Notes: generated by a model from the letters alone, not told the origin. A stretch of 64,000 nt of DNA from Chloroflexota bacterium (GCA_016195815.1 JACPYX010000018.1:248001-312000), one strand, 5' to 3'. Positions 8,258-17,219 are shown, numbered from the stretch's first letter. Numbers and translations are program-made.

Positions 8258-10772
8258 ACTTCACCACACCGGTCAATCTTGGGAACCAATACCATAGCAA
8301 ATCTGCGGCAGGCTTGCCATGCACGGAGGCGGACTTATCCTGCAACATGGCGGGCGGATAATAACCCCGGCTGACAATGCCTCCAACCCACGGGCGCGTG
8401 TTGATGGCATTCAGCATCACTTCATAAATATCGGCCTGCGCTTGCAGATCAAGCGAAACCGAGCCGGGGTTATTAGGTTGATTTAAAGCTGTCCAATCGA
8501 GACAGCCGCCTTTGCCATCGTTCGCCTGTGCCTGCGGCACTGGCGCAGGCAAGCACCCGGTCGCCGCGCCGCTGGCAGATGGATAAGCCAGCGCAATGAT
8601 GAGCGGTTTATTGATCAGCAAAGGCAGGGCCGAGACTTCGTTATCGAGCAATTTGGCGGCTTGCGCGGTCATGTCTTCTTTTGATGCGCCTGCTTGCTTG
8701 GCCAATGCCGCGTTCCATAATAAGTAAACACCATCCGTGTCTTGCAGGAAGACCAAAGATGTTTGGAATTTGCCGGGCGTGTATGGCAATGCCCATAGAA
8801 CCTTGCCGTTGAAATGCTGGCGGACTTCGGCCACGATGGCTTTCCAACGCGCATCTGCATCAGCAGGCACGCCAGACGATGTGCCGTCTGCCAATAAACC
8901 GCCGGGCATGGCCGGGTCGAGCCAATCACCGCCGAGGATGAGGGCCTGCGCGCCGGACTGAGCCGCCAGGTCCGCGTAGTTGATCGCGAAGGCTCTGTAA
9001 TGATCGAACCAGTTTTGCCACCAAGCCGCGTCGCGCGGAGCGTTCTTCCAAAAGTCGTTTGGTGAAGCATTAAAGCGCGGAATGGGGAAGAGTGCCACAT
9101 TCAGGTTCATACCGCGCGCCTGGCTGACCATAATGGCTGAATCCAGCCAGAAGGGATCCTGGCCGGGGTTAAGTCCGAACTCAAGAGGCGACGAACGCTT
9201 AAATGTCCAACTGGGAGTGAAGATCACCCAGTTCGCGCCGAGCGCTTGGATGTTTTGTACGGCCTGAGGGTTGTAGTAAGTCCAGTTTGGCTGGTACGTT
9301 GACTGAAACTCGACGCCGGTCATGAATCCGGCTGGACGCGCCGTGATTGCCGCGCCGACCAGCGTGGTAGGATCGGTACGGTCAAGCCAGGCCCAGTTTG
9401 CGACTGTATCCTGAATATCCTCTGCGACGAGGCTGGTCGCCACTTCGCGCCCTGCGGCGGAATCCCCGGCCGTCGCGAGATCATCGGCGGCCCCGCATTG
9501 TCCGTTGCGGCAATAACGATAACGGAATGTCCCAAGCATGTTCAATGGGCCGTAAAGTTTATATGCCCATTTATTATTTCCCAGCGGCCACATCGGGATC
9601 GGCTCTGTCCAGCCATAGGGATTGAACTGGATATAGACGATGTCTCCGGGCTGCGTGCTGGCTGGAACTGTGACTTCAAAAAGGATGGGCGCGGAATTTC
9701 CCGCCTGCCAGGTTTCGACTTTATCCTGGATAAAGATATCTTGCGCGGGTACGATAAATTCGCGCAGCGCAAATTCGCCTGTGGCTTTGTGTTCGGCATT
9801 CCAGAAGCCATCGCCGAGTGTGTACTTGTATTGCACGTATGCGCCGACTGGAAGGTTGACCGTGACCTGATAACGCCCATCATTTTGCAGAGCCATGATC
9901 GGCATTCGATCTGCAATGGTATTTATACCGGCCTTCATATCCGCGAAGATGTTGCCCAGTTCGATCAGGTTGCCCGCGATGCGGACGGGCGCGCCCTGCA
10001 CATCGTTCGGCGCAGTGACGTTGAAGGTCACGCGCACCAGCGGCGCGGCCCTGACCTTTAATTCAACTGTCGTGTTTAGTTTGTCGGCCACCAAAGCGCC
10101 TTGCTCGAAAGGTTGGAACGTCCCATCGAGCGAATACACAACCAGGTTGTGGGTGCCGGTCGCAAGTCCCTGGAGATCGAAGCGGCCGGCAGAGTCGGTG
10201 ATGGATTGCACACCGCCTGCGGTCACCATCAGGCTGGGGATGGGTGCGCCCGTATCGTTATTCAAGACGCGCCCCTGGATACCGCCGGTCGGGCGCGTAT
10301 AGGTCTTATCTTCCCAACTGCCGAGGATGTCCTGCACTTCAGCTTGTGCGGCCACATAATAGAGCCGATAGCGGATTGGCGCGTCCAGTGCGGTGTCTTC
10401 AAGAATGGGGCGGCTGGTTTGGCGGATGTAGCGATATTTGATAACTGCATTAACTGGCAGTGCCACAGTTGCGGTATATGTGAAAGAATCTTTGGCTTGC
10501 ATGGGGTAGGTTACGGCGTTGAACGATAGGCCGGTGACTTCATCGAGAATACTTAATGCAATGCTTTCGCCGCCAACCAATGGCTCAGGGATAGATACAG
10601 CGAATGTCGTCTGGGCGCGCGGCTGAGGCGTGGGGGATGGCGACACTGGGACGGATGGTTGGGTTGGACCGCCGATGGGTGGAAATTGAAGTAACGTAAT
10701 CTGGCAGGCTGTGCTTACCAATATCAAGAAGCACACGGATGCGAAACGTGCGATTCCGGTTTTGGACTTCAT
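8256..10772 (-). CDS. Large lipoprotein with carbohydrate-binding-like and glycosidase-like domains
   Basis: An 838-residue predicted lipoprotein: the signal sequence ends in a lipobox-like VSTAC (residues about 19-23), followed by a Pro/Ser/Thr linker. Repeated beta-domains at about 55-155, 245-350 and 360-460 end in a V-DI/K-x-E-T/S-W pattern and contain YKYTLGDGFW and YRYCRNGQC, recalling CBM20/CBM48 starch-binding modules. A carboxypeptidase-regulatory-like domain (GGIQGRVLNNDTGAPI) lies at about 165-235. The C-terminal 350 residues look like a GH113- or GTA-type TIM barrel (GANWVIFTPSW, YADLAAQSGAQALILGGDW). Substrate and activity are not established. The start overlaps the tatC stop by four bases, so it is the last gene of the tat-nusB unit. 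Confidence 0.75.
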   Translation of the reverse strand: MKSKTGIARFASVCFLILVSTACQITLLQFPPIGGPTQPSVPVSPSPTPQPRAQTTFAVSIPEPLVGGESIALSILDEVTGLSFNAVTYPMQAKDSFTYTATVALPVNAVIKYRYIRQTSRPILEDTALDAPIRYRLYYVAAQAEVQDILGSWEDKTYTRPTGGIQGRVLNNDTGAPIPSLMVTAGGVQSITDSAGRFDLQGLATGTHNLVVYSLDGTFQPFEQGALVADKLNTTVELKVRAAPLVRVTFNVTAPNDVQGAPVRIAGNLIELGNIFADMKAGINTIADRMPIMALQNDGRYQVTVNLPVGAYVQYKYTLGDGFWNAEHKATGEFALREFIVPAQDIFIQDKVETWQAGNSAPILFEVTVPASTQPGDIVYIQFNPYGWTEPIPMWPLGNNKWAYKLYGPLNMLGTFRYRYCRNGQCGAADDLATAGDSAAGREVATSLVAEDIQDTVANWAWLDRTDPTTLVGAAITARPAGFMTGVEFQSTYQPNWTYYNPQAVQNIQALGANWVIFTPSWTFKRSSPLEFGLNPGQDPFWLDSAIMVSQARGMNLNVALFPIPRFNASPNDFWKNAPRDAAWWQNWFDHYRAFAINYADLAAQSGAQALILGGDWLDPAMPGGLLADGTSSGVPADADARWKAIVAEVRQHFNGKVLWALPYTPGKFQTSLVFLQDTDGVYLLWNAALAKQAGASKEDMTAQAAKLLDNEVSALPLLINKPLIIALAYPSASGAATGCLPAPVPQAQANDGKGGCLDWTALNQPNNPGSVSLDLQAQADIYEVMLNAINTRPWVGGIVSRGYYPPAMLQDKSASVHGKPAADLLWYWFPRLTGVVK

Positions 10773-11689
10773 GCGGCTCCCTCTTCAACGGGTTTTTTCT
10801 CGTCTGTATTTTTGCGGCCAGTGTAGGCGATGAAACTCAAGCCAATACTAATGAAATACAACAATGTCATTGGCAGCATCACCAGCCCCATGTTGACCGG
10901 GTCCACGGTGGGCGTAATGGCTGCCGCCGCAACAGCGATAATGACCACTGCAATGCGCCAATTTTTTGCGAGCGGTTGTGGTTTGACCAATCCAATAGCG
11001 GTCAATACATAAATTACCAGCGGAAACTCAAACGCTAGGCCGATCCAAAACATCAGGCCTGTCACGAATGAAAAATACGATTCCGGACGAAGCGCGGTCT
11101 TGATGCCGAGGAAATTAAGCAGGAAGGGCAGGGCGCTTGGCAGGAGCATGTAATATGTAAAGGCCATGCCGCCGACGAAGAAAATGGCGGCCATTGGAAT
11201 ACCGGCCAACCCGTAAACCCGCTCGCGTTTTCTTAAGCCGGGCGCGGCGAATAACCAGAATTCGAAGGCGATGTAAGGAAGTGAAACAGCAACGCCTCCC
11301 AGTAAGGCCACTTTCATGAACACGCCGACGGATTCAGTCACTTCGATGGCCTGCAACGCGCCCAACCCGCCGACCGGGATGGCGAGAAAATCAACCATTT
11401 GCTGGGTAAAAATGAAAGAGATGCCAACGCCAATTGCCAGCCCAAGCACGGCGCGCAGAAGATGCCCGCGCAAGGCCTCGATGTGGTCCCATAGCGCCTG
11501 GCGCGACTTTTCATTTTGAGCCAAATCGAGGAATGCTTCGCCGAGCGGATGTTCATCCGGTTCGGCGTTCATGAAGCGGTTTATTGCGCGGACAGCGCGA
11601 AACGGGAGGGTCAGAATCCACCAGGCGGCGCGGAAAGGGAAGGTGATGACGCGCCATAGGCCGCGCAGGAATTTACGCATTTTGATCAT
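10769..11689 (-). CDS. tatC: Sec-independent translocase subunit TatC
   Basis: TatC recognises twin-arginine signal peptides and, with TatA/B, moves folded proteins across the inner membrane. The 306-residue protein has an unusually long N-terminal arm (about 65 residues, partly amphipathic, RxxTFPFRAAWWILTLPFRA), then the family core starting with LWDHIEALRGHLLRA and six membrane segments. The conserved cytoplasmic motif F-x(4)-Glu and the FEFWLFAAPGLRKRERVY loop are present. Its frame overlaps tatA/B by 17 bases (an internal ATG at 11680 is also possible) and its stop overlaps the next start, so the genes are translationally coupled. Confidence 0.93.
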   Translation of the reverse strand: MIKMRKFLRGLWRVITFPFRAAWWILTLPFRAVRAINRFMNAEPDEHPLGEAFLDLAQNEKSRQALWDHIEALRGHLLRAVLGLAIGVGISFIFTQQMVDFLAIPVGGLGALQAIEVTESVGVFMKVALLGGVAVSLPYIAFEFWLFAAPGLRKRERVYGLAGIPMAAIFFVGGMAFTYYMLLPSALPFLLNFLGIKTALRPESYFSFVTGLMFWIGLAFEFPLVIYVLTAIGLVKPQPLAKNWRIAVVIIAVAAAAITPTVDPVNMGLVMLPMTLLYFISIGLSFIAYTGRKNTDEKKPVEEGAA

Positions 11690-12062
11690 CGTCCTCTGCC
11701 GCGCGAGTTAGAGTCGGCAGGATGGTATTCTCAGGCTCGGAAACGGCGGGCCGGTTTGGGGTCAGGCTGGAGGCGGGTTGGGATGGGCGCAGGTTTTTCT
11801 GTACCGAGTCGAGCGACTGGGTTACGTCTTTTTGAATATCTTTCAATTCGTCTATGGCTGCTTCGCGCATCAGGCGGTTGGGAAGTGTTTGGATCTCGCG
11901 TGAGGTTTGTTGAAAGAGTTTCCAGCCGTCTGAGGTCATAATTTTTCGTAACCATTTGCCGAGAGTGCGCCCGGCCTTCTGCATGTCTTTGGGACCGAGC
12001 ACGATCAATGCAATGATAATGATGAAGATAAGTTCAGAGGGGCCGACGCCCAGGATTTCCAT
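11673..12062 (-). CDS. Twin-arginine translocase TatA/TatB-family subunit
   Basis: A 129-residue TatA/B-type protein with the short N-terminal membrane helix (LGVGPSELIFIIIIALIVLGPKDM), the glycine-proline hinge and an amphipathic helix (RTLGKWLRKIM). It continues into a polar Pro-rich tail. The Glu at position 8-10 and length favour TatB, but TatA and TatB cannot be separated confidently by sequence here. It is followed directly by tatC and preceded by nusB with two bases between, which places the Tat pore genes in one operon. Confidence 0.9.
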   Translation of the reverse strand: MEILGVGPSELIFIIIIALIVLGPKDMQKAGRTLGKWLRKIMTSDGWKLFQQTSREIQTLPNRLMREAAIDELKDIQKDVTQSLDSVQKNLRPSQPASSLTPNRPAVSEPENTILPTLTRAAEDDDQNA

Positions 12063-12064
12063 AA

Positions 12065-12508
12065 TTAGTTTTCTTTCGCTACAGACTGAAGCTGCTGTTT
12101 GATTTCATGTTGATGTTCAACCAAACTACCCAGCACGCCATTGACGAAGCGCGGTGCGCTGTCTGAGCCGTACATCTTTGCCAGTTCGACCGCTTCATTG
12201 ATGGCAACTTTGACGGGCGTCTCGCCCTGCACGGCAAATTCCCAGCAGGCCACGCGCAGGATATTGCGGTCAATGGCTGCGATTTGGTCGAGCGGCCATT
12301 CGGGCGCATATTTGGCGATGATCTGATCGAGTTCGTGGGCGAGGGGGAGAACACCAAAGATGATTTGGCGGGAGAAGTCTGCCAGTTCGTTGGGCAGCGG
12401 GGATTCCTCCAACCGTTGATTCAAAATATCGGCTGGGGAGTGGTTGGCGATATCAATTTCGTAAAGTACTTGCAGGGCGATACTACGCGCCCTAGTGCGG
12501 GGCTTCAT
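12065..12508 (-). CDS. nusB: Transcription antitermination factor NusB
   Basis: A 147-residue all-helical NusB. With NusE/S10 it binds boxA RNA in rRNA leaders and prevents premature termination. Typical blocks are RTRARSIALQVLYEID at the N-terminus, WPLDQIAAIDRNILRVACWE in the middle and VAINEAVELAKMYGS plus FVNGVLG at the C-terminus. Length is normal. It sits five bases after the Asp23 gene and two bases before tatA/B. Confidence 0.95.
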   Translation of the reverse strand: MKPRTRARSIALQVLYEIDIANHSPADILNQRLEESPLPNELADFSRQIIFGVLPLAHELDQIIAKYAPEWPLDQIAAIDRNILRVACWEFAVQGETPVKVAINEAVELAKMYGSDSAPRFVNGVLGSLVEHQHEIKQQLQSVAKEN

Positions 12509-12513
12509 AAATG

Positions 12514-12867
12514 TCAGGCCTCAGTTTCCTCATAATTTATATCTTCAATGTGAATGTCAACCTGACCGATGTCCATTCCAACCATTTCCCGGATGGCGCG
12601 CGCAACACCTTGCTGGACGTTGCGGCTTACTTCGCGGATGTTAACGTCTTCTTTGAGAATAAGATAGATATCCGCGAAGACTGTATTTTCATGGATGTTG
12701 ATTTGCACACCGTCGTTCGCGCCGCGGCGGAAGAGACGATTCACTCCGCCCGAGACGGGCGCCAGGGCGCTGACGCCAGGTACGCTCAAGGCGGCCATGC
12801 GCGCGATGCTGGTCAATACTTCGGGTGCGACGGTGGTTTTGCCTGCAGGGCGGTGCTCATTGCTCAT
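12514..12867 (-). CDS. Asp23/Gls24-family protein
   Basis: A 117-residue DUF322/Asp23-family protein. Members are cytoplasmic, often linked to envelope stress, and in many bacteria the gene precedes nusB, as here. The sequence shows the family core: VLTSIARMAALSVPGVSAL, a GVQINIHENTVFADIYL strand region and IREVSRNVQQGVARAIREM near the end. It starts after AAAAGGAGCAAGC. Its molecular function remains unclear for the family as a whole. Confidence 0.9.
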   Translation of the reverse strand: MSNEHRPAGKTTVAPEVLTSIARMAALSVPGVSALAPVSGGVNRLFRRGANDGVQINIHENTVFADIYLILKEDVNIREVSRNVQQGVARAIREMVGMDIGQVDIHIEDINYEETEA

Positions 12868-12952
12868 GCTTGCTCCTTTTTAGTAGTTGCCAGTGAACAG
12901 TAATCAGTTACCAGTATCCGGTTTGACTGATCGCTAATCACTGATAACCGAA

Positions 12953-13735
12953 TTACATCATTGCCATGCCGCCGTCCACGCCGAGCACCTGGCCGGTGAT
13001 ATACGCGGCCTGGTCCGAAGCGAGGAAGGCCGCCGCGAAGGCGATCTCTTCGGGCTTGCCTTTGCGTCCAAGCGGTACCATTTTGATGGCGGCCTCCAGC
13101 GTTTCGGGCGACATCTTCTCCAGAATTTCAGTATCTACAAAGCCCGGCGCGATGGCGTTGACCGTGATGTTGCGCGCCGCGATTTCACGCGCCAGCGATT
13201 TGGTGAAGCCGATCTGCCCGGCTTTGGAGGAGGAATAATTGGTTTGTCCGGGGTTGCCCATTTGTCCGGCCACCGAAGCGATGTTGATGATGCGCCCGTA
13301 GCGTTTTCGCAGCATGTGTTTGACGGCGGCCTTCGAGCAGTTGAATGTGCTTTTTAAATTGGCGGCGATGACCGCGTCCCAGTCTTCTTCCGACATCATC
13401 ATAATCAATGTATCGCGCGTGATGCCCGCGTTGTTGACCAGAATGTGCAGGTCGCCGAATGTATCCACCGCAAACTTCACCAAATCCTGCGCCTGCTTAA
13501 AGTTGGACACGTCTGCTTGAAAGATGGCGGCCTTTCCGCCTGCGGCCTGGATTTCTGCCGACAAAGATTCAGCGGCCTCGGCGGATTTGTTGTAATTCAA
13601 AACGACAGATGCGCCGCGCCGCGAAAGTTCAAGGGCGATGGCGCGTCCAATGCCGCGCCCGGCCCCGGTCACGAGGGCGATGCGATTTTCCAATGATAAA
13701 GTGTCAGGCAACGTGGTTTTGTGGTTTAGAACCAT
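12953..13735 (-). CDS. fabG: 3-oxoacyl-ACP reductase FabG-like SDR
   Basis: A 260-residue classical short-chain dehydrogenase/reductase of the FabG type, which reduces 3-oxoacyl-ACP with NADPH in fatty-acid elongation. It has the nucleotide-binding TGAGRGIGRAIA, the NNAGITRD segment, catalytic Ser in IASVAGQMG, the YSSSK (YxxxK) motif and the C-terminal GQVLGVDGGMAM. About 15 extra residues precede the usual start; the ATG chosen follows CAAGGAGCCC. Many SDRs resemble FabG, so another substrate is possible; no other fab genes are adjacent. Confidence 0.88.
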   Translation of the reverse strand: MVLNHKTTLPDTLSLENRIALVTGAGRGIGRAIALELSRRGASVVLNYNKSAEAAESLSAEIQAAGGKAAIFQADVSNFKQAQDLVKFAVDTFGDLHILVNNAGITRDTLIMMMSEEDWDAVIAANLKSTFNCSKAAVKHMLRKRYGRIINIASVAGQMGNPGQTNYSSSKAGQIGFTKSLAREIAARNITVNAIAPGFVDTEILEKMSPETLEAAIKMVPLGRKGKPEEIAFAAAFLASDQAAYITGQVLGVDGGMAMM

Positions 13736-13785
13736 CGTGGGCTCCTTGTTTGAGATTATACATCATGGTTTAGTAGTCCGAACCA

Positions 13786-14475
13786 TCATGCGTTAATGCG
13801 TCGCGGCCGCAACCCAAACACGAGGCCCAGCGCGCCGAGCGCGGCGATCAGGCCGATGTACAGAATCGCATCCTGCCAAAACTGAAGCGGATACAAGCGG
13901 ATCAATGTGTCTGAGTAAAGGAAGAGCCACGAGTTGCCTGTGAAGAACAGGAAGTGAAATCCTGAAAAGAATTCCCAGAACAGATCGCCGGACCCGCTCG
14001 CACCGAACGTTGCAATGATGCCGACGGTGAACGCGAGAATGAGGGTCAGCCATCCGCCCCGCCTCAATCCCTGACGGAAAGCGGCCAGCCAGTCCCCGCG
14101 CCAGGCCCACACTCCGAGCAAAAGCAGGATCAGCAAGTCGAATCGCCAGACACGCAGGAGTCTCTGCGTCACATTTTTGACGTCCTGCATGTGACTCAGT
14201 TCGCGTTCGGTGAAGAGCGGCGTGCCGTCATTGAATTTCAAATCGCCGAGATAGGAAATGTCCGCGTTGTTCACCAGATAATCAATTCCCTTTTGTCCCC
14301 ATTGCAGGCGATCTTGCGTGGTGAAGCCGTAATCATCCGGCGGAAAATAAGGCAGGCGATATTCGATGTTTGGAAAAAGCGGCGTCATCAAAATCCGCGC
14401 GCCGAGACCAATGAGGGCGAGAGGGGTGAGAAGAGTGACGAGCCAGGAGAGAATAGGAACCAATTGGATTTTCAT
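13786..14475 (-). CDS. Lit-like (DUF1461/TIGR01906) integral membrane protein
   Basis: A 229-residue protein with four predicted membrane helices, of the TIGR01906/DUF1461 family. In Firmicutes a member, Lit, is a lipoprotein intramolecular transacylase that moves an acyl chain from the glyceride to the N-terminal amine of lipoproteins. The family's two histidine regions are visible: FTERELSHMQDV and GFHFLFFTGNSWLF. The open frame runs 80 codons further upstream, but the ATG at 14475 starts the first hydrophobic helix directly and fits the family length. The Lit activity is inference; the window does encode several lipoproteins that could be substrates. Confidence 0.8.
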   Translation of the reverse strand: MKIQLVPILSWLVTLLTPLALIGLGARILMTPLFPNIEYRLPYFPPDDYGFTTQDRLQWGQKGIDYLVNNADISYLGDLKFNDGTPLFTERELSHMQDVKNVTQRLLRVWRFDLLILLLLGVWAWRGDWLAAFRQGLRRGGWLTLILAFTVGIIATFGASGSGDLFWEFFSGFHFLFFTGNSWLFLYSDTLIRLYPLQFWQDAILYIGLIAALGALGLVFGLRPRRINA

Positions 14476-14554
14476 ATTTTTCTTTTCAGCGTAAATTGCG
14501 TTTATGTAAGATCTTATTAAGGATTTGGAGCCTGTTTTGAAACCGACTAAGGAA

Positions 14555-14560
14555 TATAAT
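14555..14560 (+). promoter_or_regulatory. Possible -10 box before the LuxR-type gene
   Basis: A perfect TATAAT lies 49 bases before the start codon of the small LuxR-type regulator. No good -35 hexamer is present at the usual spacing, so this is a weak call. Confidence 0.35.
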
Positions 14561-14608
14561 AATACTGCATTCGAGATGGAATAGATTGTAACAGAAGGAG
14601 AATAATCA

Positions 14609-14815
14609 ATGATACCTTCCAATCTGGAATTCACCCAACGAGAATTGGCGGTGGTTTGCGCGTTGATAGCGGGAAAAAGCAATAAGCAAGTCGCCTTGCA
14701 GTTAGATATTTCCACCCGTGCAGTGGAATATCATTTAACTCATATTTATGAAAAATTGAGAGTAAGTTCACGAACACAGGCTATTATAGAATTGATTAAC
14801 ATGTTCAAAGAATGA
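14609..14815 (+). CDS. Stand-alone LuxR/GerE-type HTH protein
   Basis: A 68-residue protein consisting only of a GerE/LuxR-type helix-turn-helix domain (LEFTQRELAVVCALIAGKS, KQVALQLDISTRAVEYHL, IYEKLRVSSRTQAI). It resembles the DNA-binding half of NarL-type response regulators without a receiver or sensor domain. AGAAGGAGAATAATC precedes the ATG. Surrounding DNA is clearly AT-richer than the flanking genes. It may regulate the downstream surface-protein genes on the same strand. Confidence 0.88.
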   Translation: MIPSNLEFTQRELAVVCALIAGKSNKQVALQLDISTRAVEYHLTHIYEKLRVSSRTQAIIELINMFKE

Positions 14816-14914
14816 TGCCTTCGGGAATCCGTAGTTGACAATGGCTTTCGCTTTCATTAATCTATTTTTGAAGTCGCTAGGCTTCCTTGAACCAATAGCC
14901 CAATTTTTAAAGCG

Positions 14915-14989
14915 ATGAATATGAATAAAAGATTTCTTGTAGTGATTCTGATTTTGGCCTTGGCATCGGTGGTTCTAAAATACTTTTAG
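14915..14989 (+). CDS. Tiny hydrophobic peptide (24 aa)
   Basis: A 24-residue frame starting MNMNKRFLVVILILAL and ending in KYF. It is a positively charged start followed by one membrane-spanning helix. Its stop codon overlaps the ribosome-binding site (TTAGGAGGC) of the DUF1906 gene. It could be a leader peptide coupling translation, a small membrane peptide, or the broken remnant of a signal sequence. There is no clear ribosome-binding site of its own. Confidence 0.3.
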   Translation: MNMNKRFLVVILILALASVVLKYF

Positions 14990-14999
14990 GAGGCATATA

Positions 15000-15791
15000 A
15001 TGAGCGAAGCACCTATTCAACAATGGGATAAAAAGCCGGGACCTTTCCATGCTTCAAGTGTAGAAGCAGCAACCGTTACTTATTATTATGGCCTTGACAT
15101 ATCGGGTTATCCTGGTGACAGCCAGATGAGTGCATTTTGGACCAATACTCCATTTTGGTACACAGGATTCTATCTTGCTCCTGCCCCTCATCATCCTGAT
15201 TCCTCATGGATGACAAAGAGAACGTATCTTAAGAATCTGGGATGGGGATTTCTTGTAATTTATGTTGGGAGGCAAGAAGGGGATGGGGGGCTCTTAACCT
15301 ATGCCCAAGGTCAGACAGATGCTTTAAGTGTTTCCAACTTAGCAACACAAGCTGGCTTTCCGGCAGGTACTACTATTTTCCTAGATGTGGAAGCAGGCGG
15401 AGGTGTTCTATCTTCACAGCTAACCAGCTATATACAAGGGTGGGTGAATAAACTGGACTCGTCAGCCACTCCCTTCTGGGCAGGTGTATATTGTAATTTC
15501 TATAAAATCGCCGACTTAATTAAAAACGCAGTTGGTACTGATCGATGTACATTCTGGTGCGTCAATGTTAATTGCACGCCATCTCCGGGCTGTAATCTTC
15601 CATCTCCAGCTCCCAATCCAGCAAATTGTGGCGTTAGTTATGCGGTAAATTGGCAATTTGCTTTATCCCCGAAACCGGCTGGTATAAACTGCACCGGATA
15701 TACCAGCGGGCAATGTAAACAAACTTATGGCGGGTATTCCCTTAACGTCGACCTAGATACAGCGACATCTCAAAACCCATCTAATGGGTAA
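15000..15791 (+). CDS. DUF1906 glycoside-hydrolase-like protein
   Basis: A 263-residue protein of the DUF1906 (Rv2525c-like glycoside hydrolase-like) family, with a TIM-barrel related to GH25. Family features: YYGLDISGYPGDSQMSAFW at the start, YLKNLGWGFLVIYVGRQ, the acidic TIFLDVEAGG strand, WAGVYCNFYKIADLI, and DLDTA at the end. Several cysteines cluster in the C-terminal third (about 180-245). No signal peptide is seen. The function of the family is uncertain; cell-envelope roles are reported for some members. A strong ribosome-binding site precedes the ATG and a terminator follows. Confidence 0.82.
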   Translation: MSEAPIQQWDKKPGPFHASSVEAATVTYYYGLDISGYPGDSQMSAFWTNTPFWYTGFYLAPAPHHPDSSWMTKRTYLKNLGWGFLVIYVGRQEGDGGLLTYAQGQTDALSVSNLATQAGFPAGTTIFLDVEAGGGVLSSQLTSYIQGWVNKLDSSATPFWAGVYCNFYKIADLIKNAVGTDRCTFWCVNVNCTPSPGCNLPSPAPNPANCGVSYAVNWQFALSPKPAGINCTGYTSGQCKQTYGGYSLNVDLDTATSQNPSNG

Positions 15792-15807
15792 TGTCACGTT
15801 ATAAGTT

Positions 15808-15848
15808 AAAACTACCAGCGGTATTTTATAAATGTCACTGGTAGTTTT
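15808..15848 (+). terminator. Terminator after the DUF1906 gene
   Basis: AAAACTACCAG and CTGGTAGTTTT form an 11-bp stem around a 19-base loop, ending in TTTTAT. Confidence 0.7.
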
Positions 15849-15899
15849 ATACAAGGCAAGATATAGACAGCGGGCAACGCTAAACAAAAGAGAAAAAAT

Positions 15900-17156
15900 A
15901 TGCGAACCCAAACATGGAATCAAAATCAAATATCATTGAAGCTAATCTTGATATTATTTGCCTTTTTTAGTGGTTGTTCTCCTGGCTCACCAACTCTCAT
16001 ATTTTCTGCCAATCCAACACAAATAACAAGGCCAACTAGCGTAACACCTGCCACCCAAAGGACAAATCCGCCCCTTGAATCTTCTCTCACATCAGTTAAT
16101 AGTAGGAACATTTCTCTTGATTCCATTCACATGATTGATGACAAACAAGGCTGGGCATTTTCACAAACTTCATTGTTAAAAACATGGGATAGCGGGAAGG
16201 ATTGGCTAAATATTACTCCAGCAGAAATACAAACGATCTTATCGACAATCCCCGCCCAAGGAGTCAGCACTTTTGAGATCAAAGGATCATTTTTGAGTGA
16301 TCAAAACGCATGGATAGCTGTACCTGGACTGAATCAAATCACTATTTTTCATACACTTGATGGCGGCCAAACATGGCGCGATGCGAAACTAGCTGTCTCT
16401 ACTCCCCAGGAAATTTATCCCATCCAAATTAGTTCGTTTACTTTTCTGAACCCTCAAACAGGTTGGTTATTAACATCTACAGGCATGGCCACTGGTCATG
16501 AGTTCGTTGAGTTATATAAAACTCAAAATGGCGGGACGACATGGGACTTTGTTGCACAAGCCAACCAGAACGCTTCAGGAGAGTCAATAGGGTCAATAAC
16601 CACGATTGGGCAGAAAACCGGTATCAGTTTTCGTGACCCCATGGATGGTTGGTTAACCGGCTCTACTGTTGGGAATGTAATATTTTTTTATCGGACGAAA
16701 GATAGCGGGTTGACTTGGGACCCCCAGCAATTATTCATTCCTAATGGGTATACTGCGTTGGGTGGTTCATCTAGTTCTTACCCACCTGTATTTTTTAATA
16801 GTAAAGTCGGGAGCTTACCGGTTTATCTAGGAAAGGCAACGCCATCTGTCAATTTATTCTTTTATATTACTATAGACGCTGGAGAAAGTTGGACGCCAAT
16901 AGCACCGCTGGTCTCTCAAAGCAATAGTTTTGTTTGGGATTGGGTAGACCCTTCTCACGGATTTGCAACAATAGATGGGTCAAATACTATCACCATCACA
17001 ACTGATGGTGGAAAAAGCTGGTCAGAAGTATTGGTAAATGGGGCCAAATTCCATCAACTGGATTTTGTTTCTCCTATGATCGGCTGGGCAATTTCTGATA
17101 AGTCTCTGCTACAAACGCTAGATGGCGGAGAGAACTGGCATACTATTTATCCATAA
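15900..17156 (+). CDS. YCF48/BNR-repeat-like lipoprotein
   Basis: A 418-residue predicted lipoprotein: hydrophobic segment with FFSGC lipobox at residues about 20-24, a Thr/Pro-rich linker, then repeated beta-propeller blades of the BNR/YCF48 type. Each blade carries a variant of the T-x-DGG-x-(T/N/S)W motif, for example TLDGGQTWRD, TKDSGLTWD, TIDAGESWTP, TTDGGKSWSE and TLDGGENWHT, alternating with (M/H)GW-type strands. Such proteins are surface-exposed; the ligand is unknown. The gene is AT-rich relative to flanking chromosomal genes. Confidence 0.82.
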   Translation: MRTQTWNQNQISLKLILILFAFFSGCSPGSPTLIFSANPTQITRPTSVTPATQRTNPPLESSLTSVNSRNISLDSIHMIDDKQGWAFSQTSLLKTWDSGKDWLNITPAEIQTILSTIPAQGVSTFEIKGSFLSDQNAWIAVPGLNQITIFHTLDGGQTWRDAKLAVSTPQEIYPIQISSFTFLNPQTGWLLTSTGMATGHEFVELYKTQNGGTTWDFVAQANQNASGESIGSITTIGQKTGISFRDPMDGWLTGSTVGNVIFFYRTKDSGLTWDPQQLFIPNGYTALGGSSSSYPPVFFNSKVGSLPVYLGKATPSVNLFFYITIDAGESWTPIAPLVSQSNSFVWDWVDPSHGFATIDGSNTITITTDGGKSWSEVLVNGAKFHQLDFVSPMIGWAISDKSLLQTLDGGENWHTIYP

Positions 17157-17219
17157 GTGTAACGCTAATGTCGTTCTCTGTAGTCACAAAATTTTGGTTG
17201 AAAAAATATCTACCTTCTT

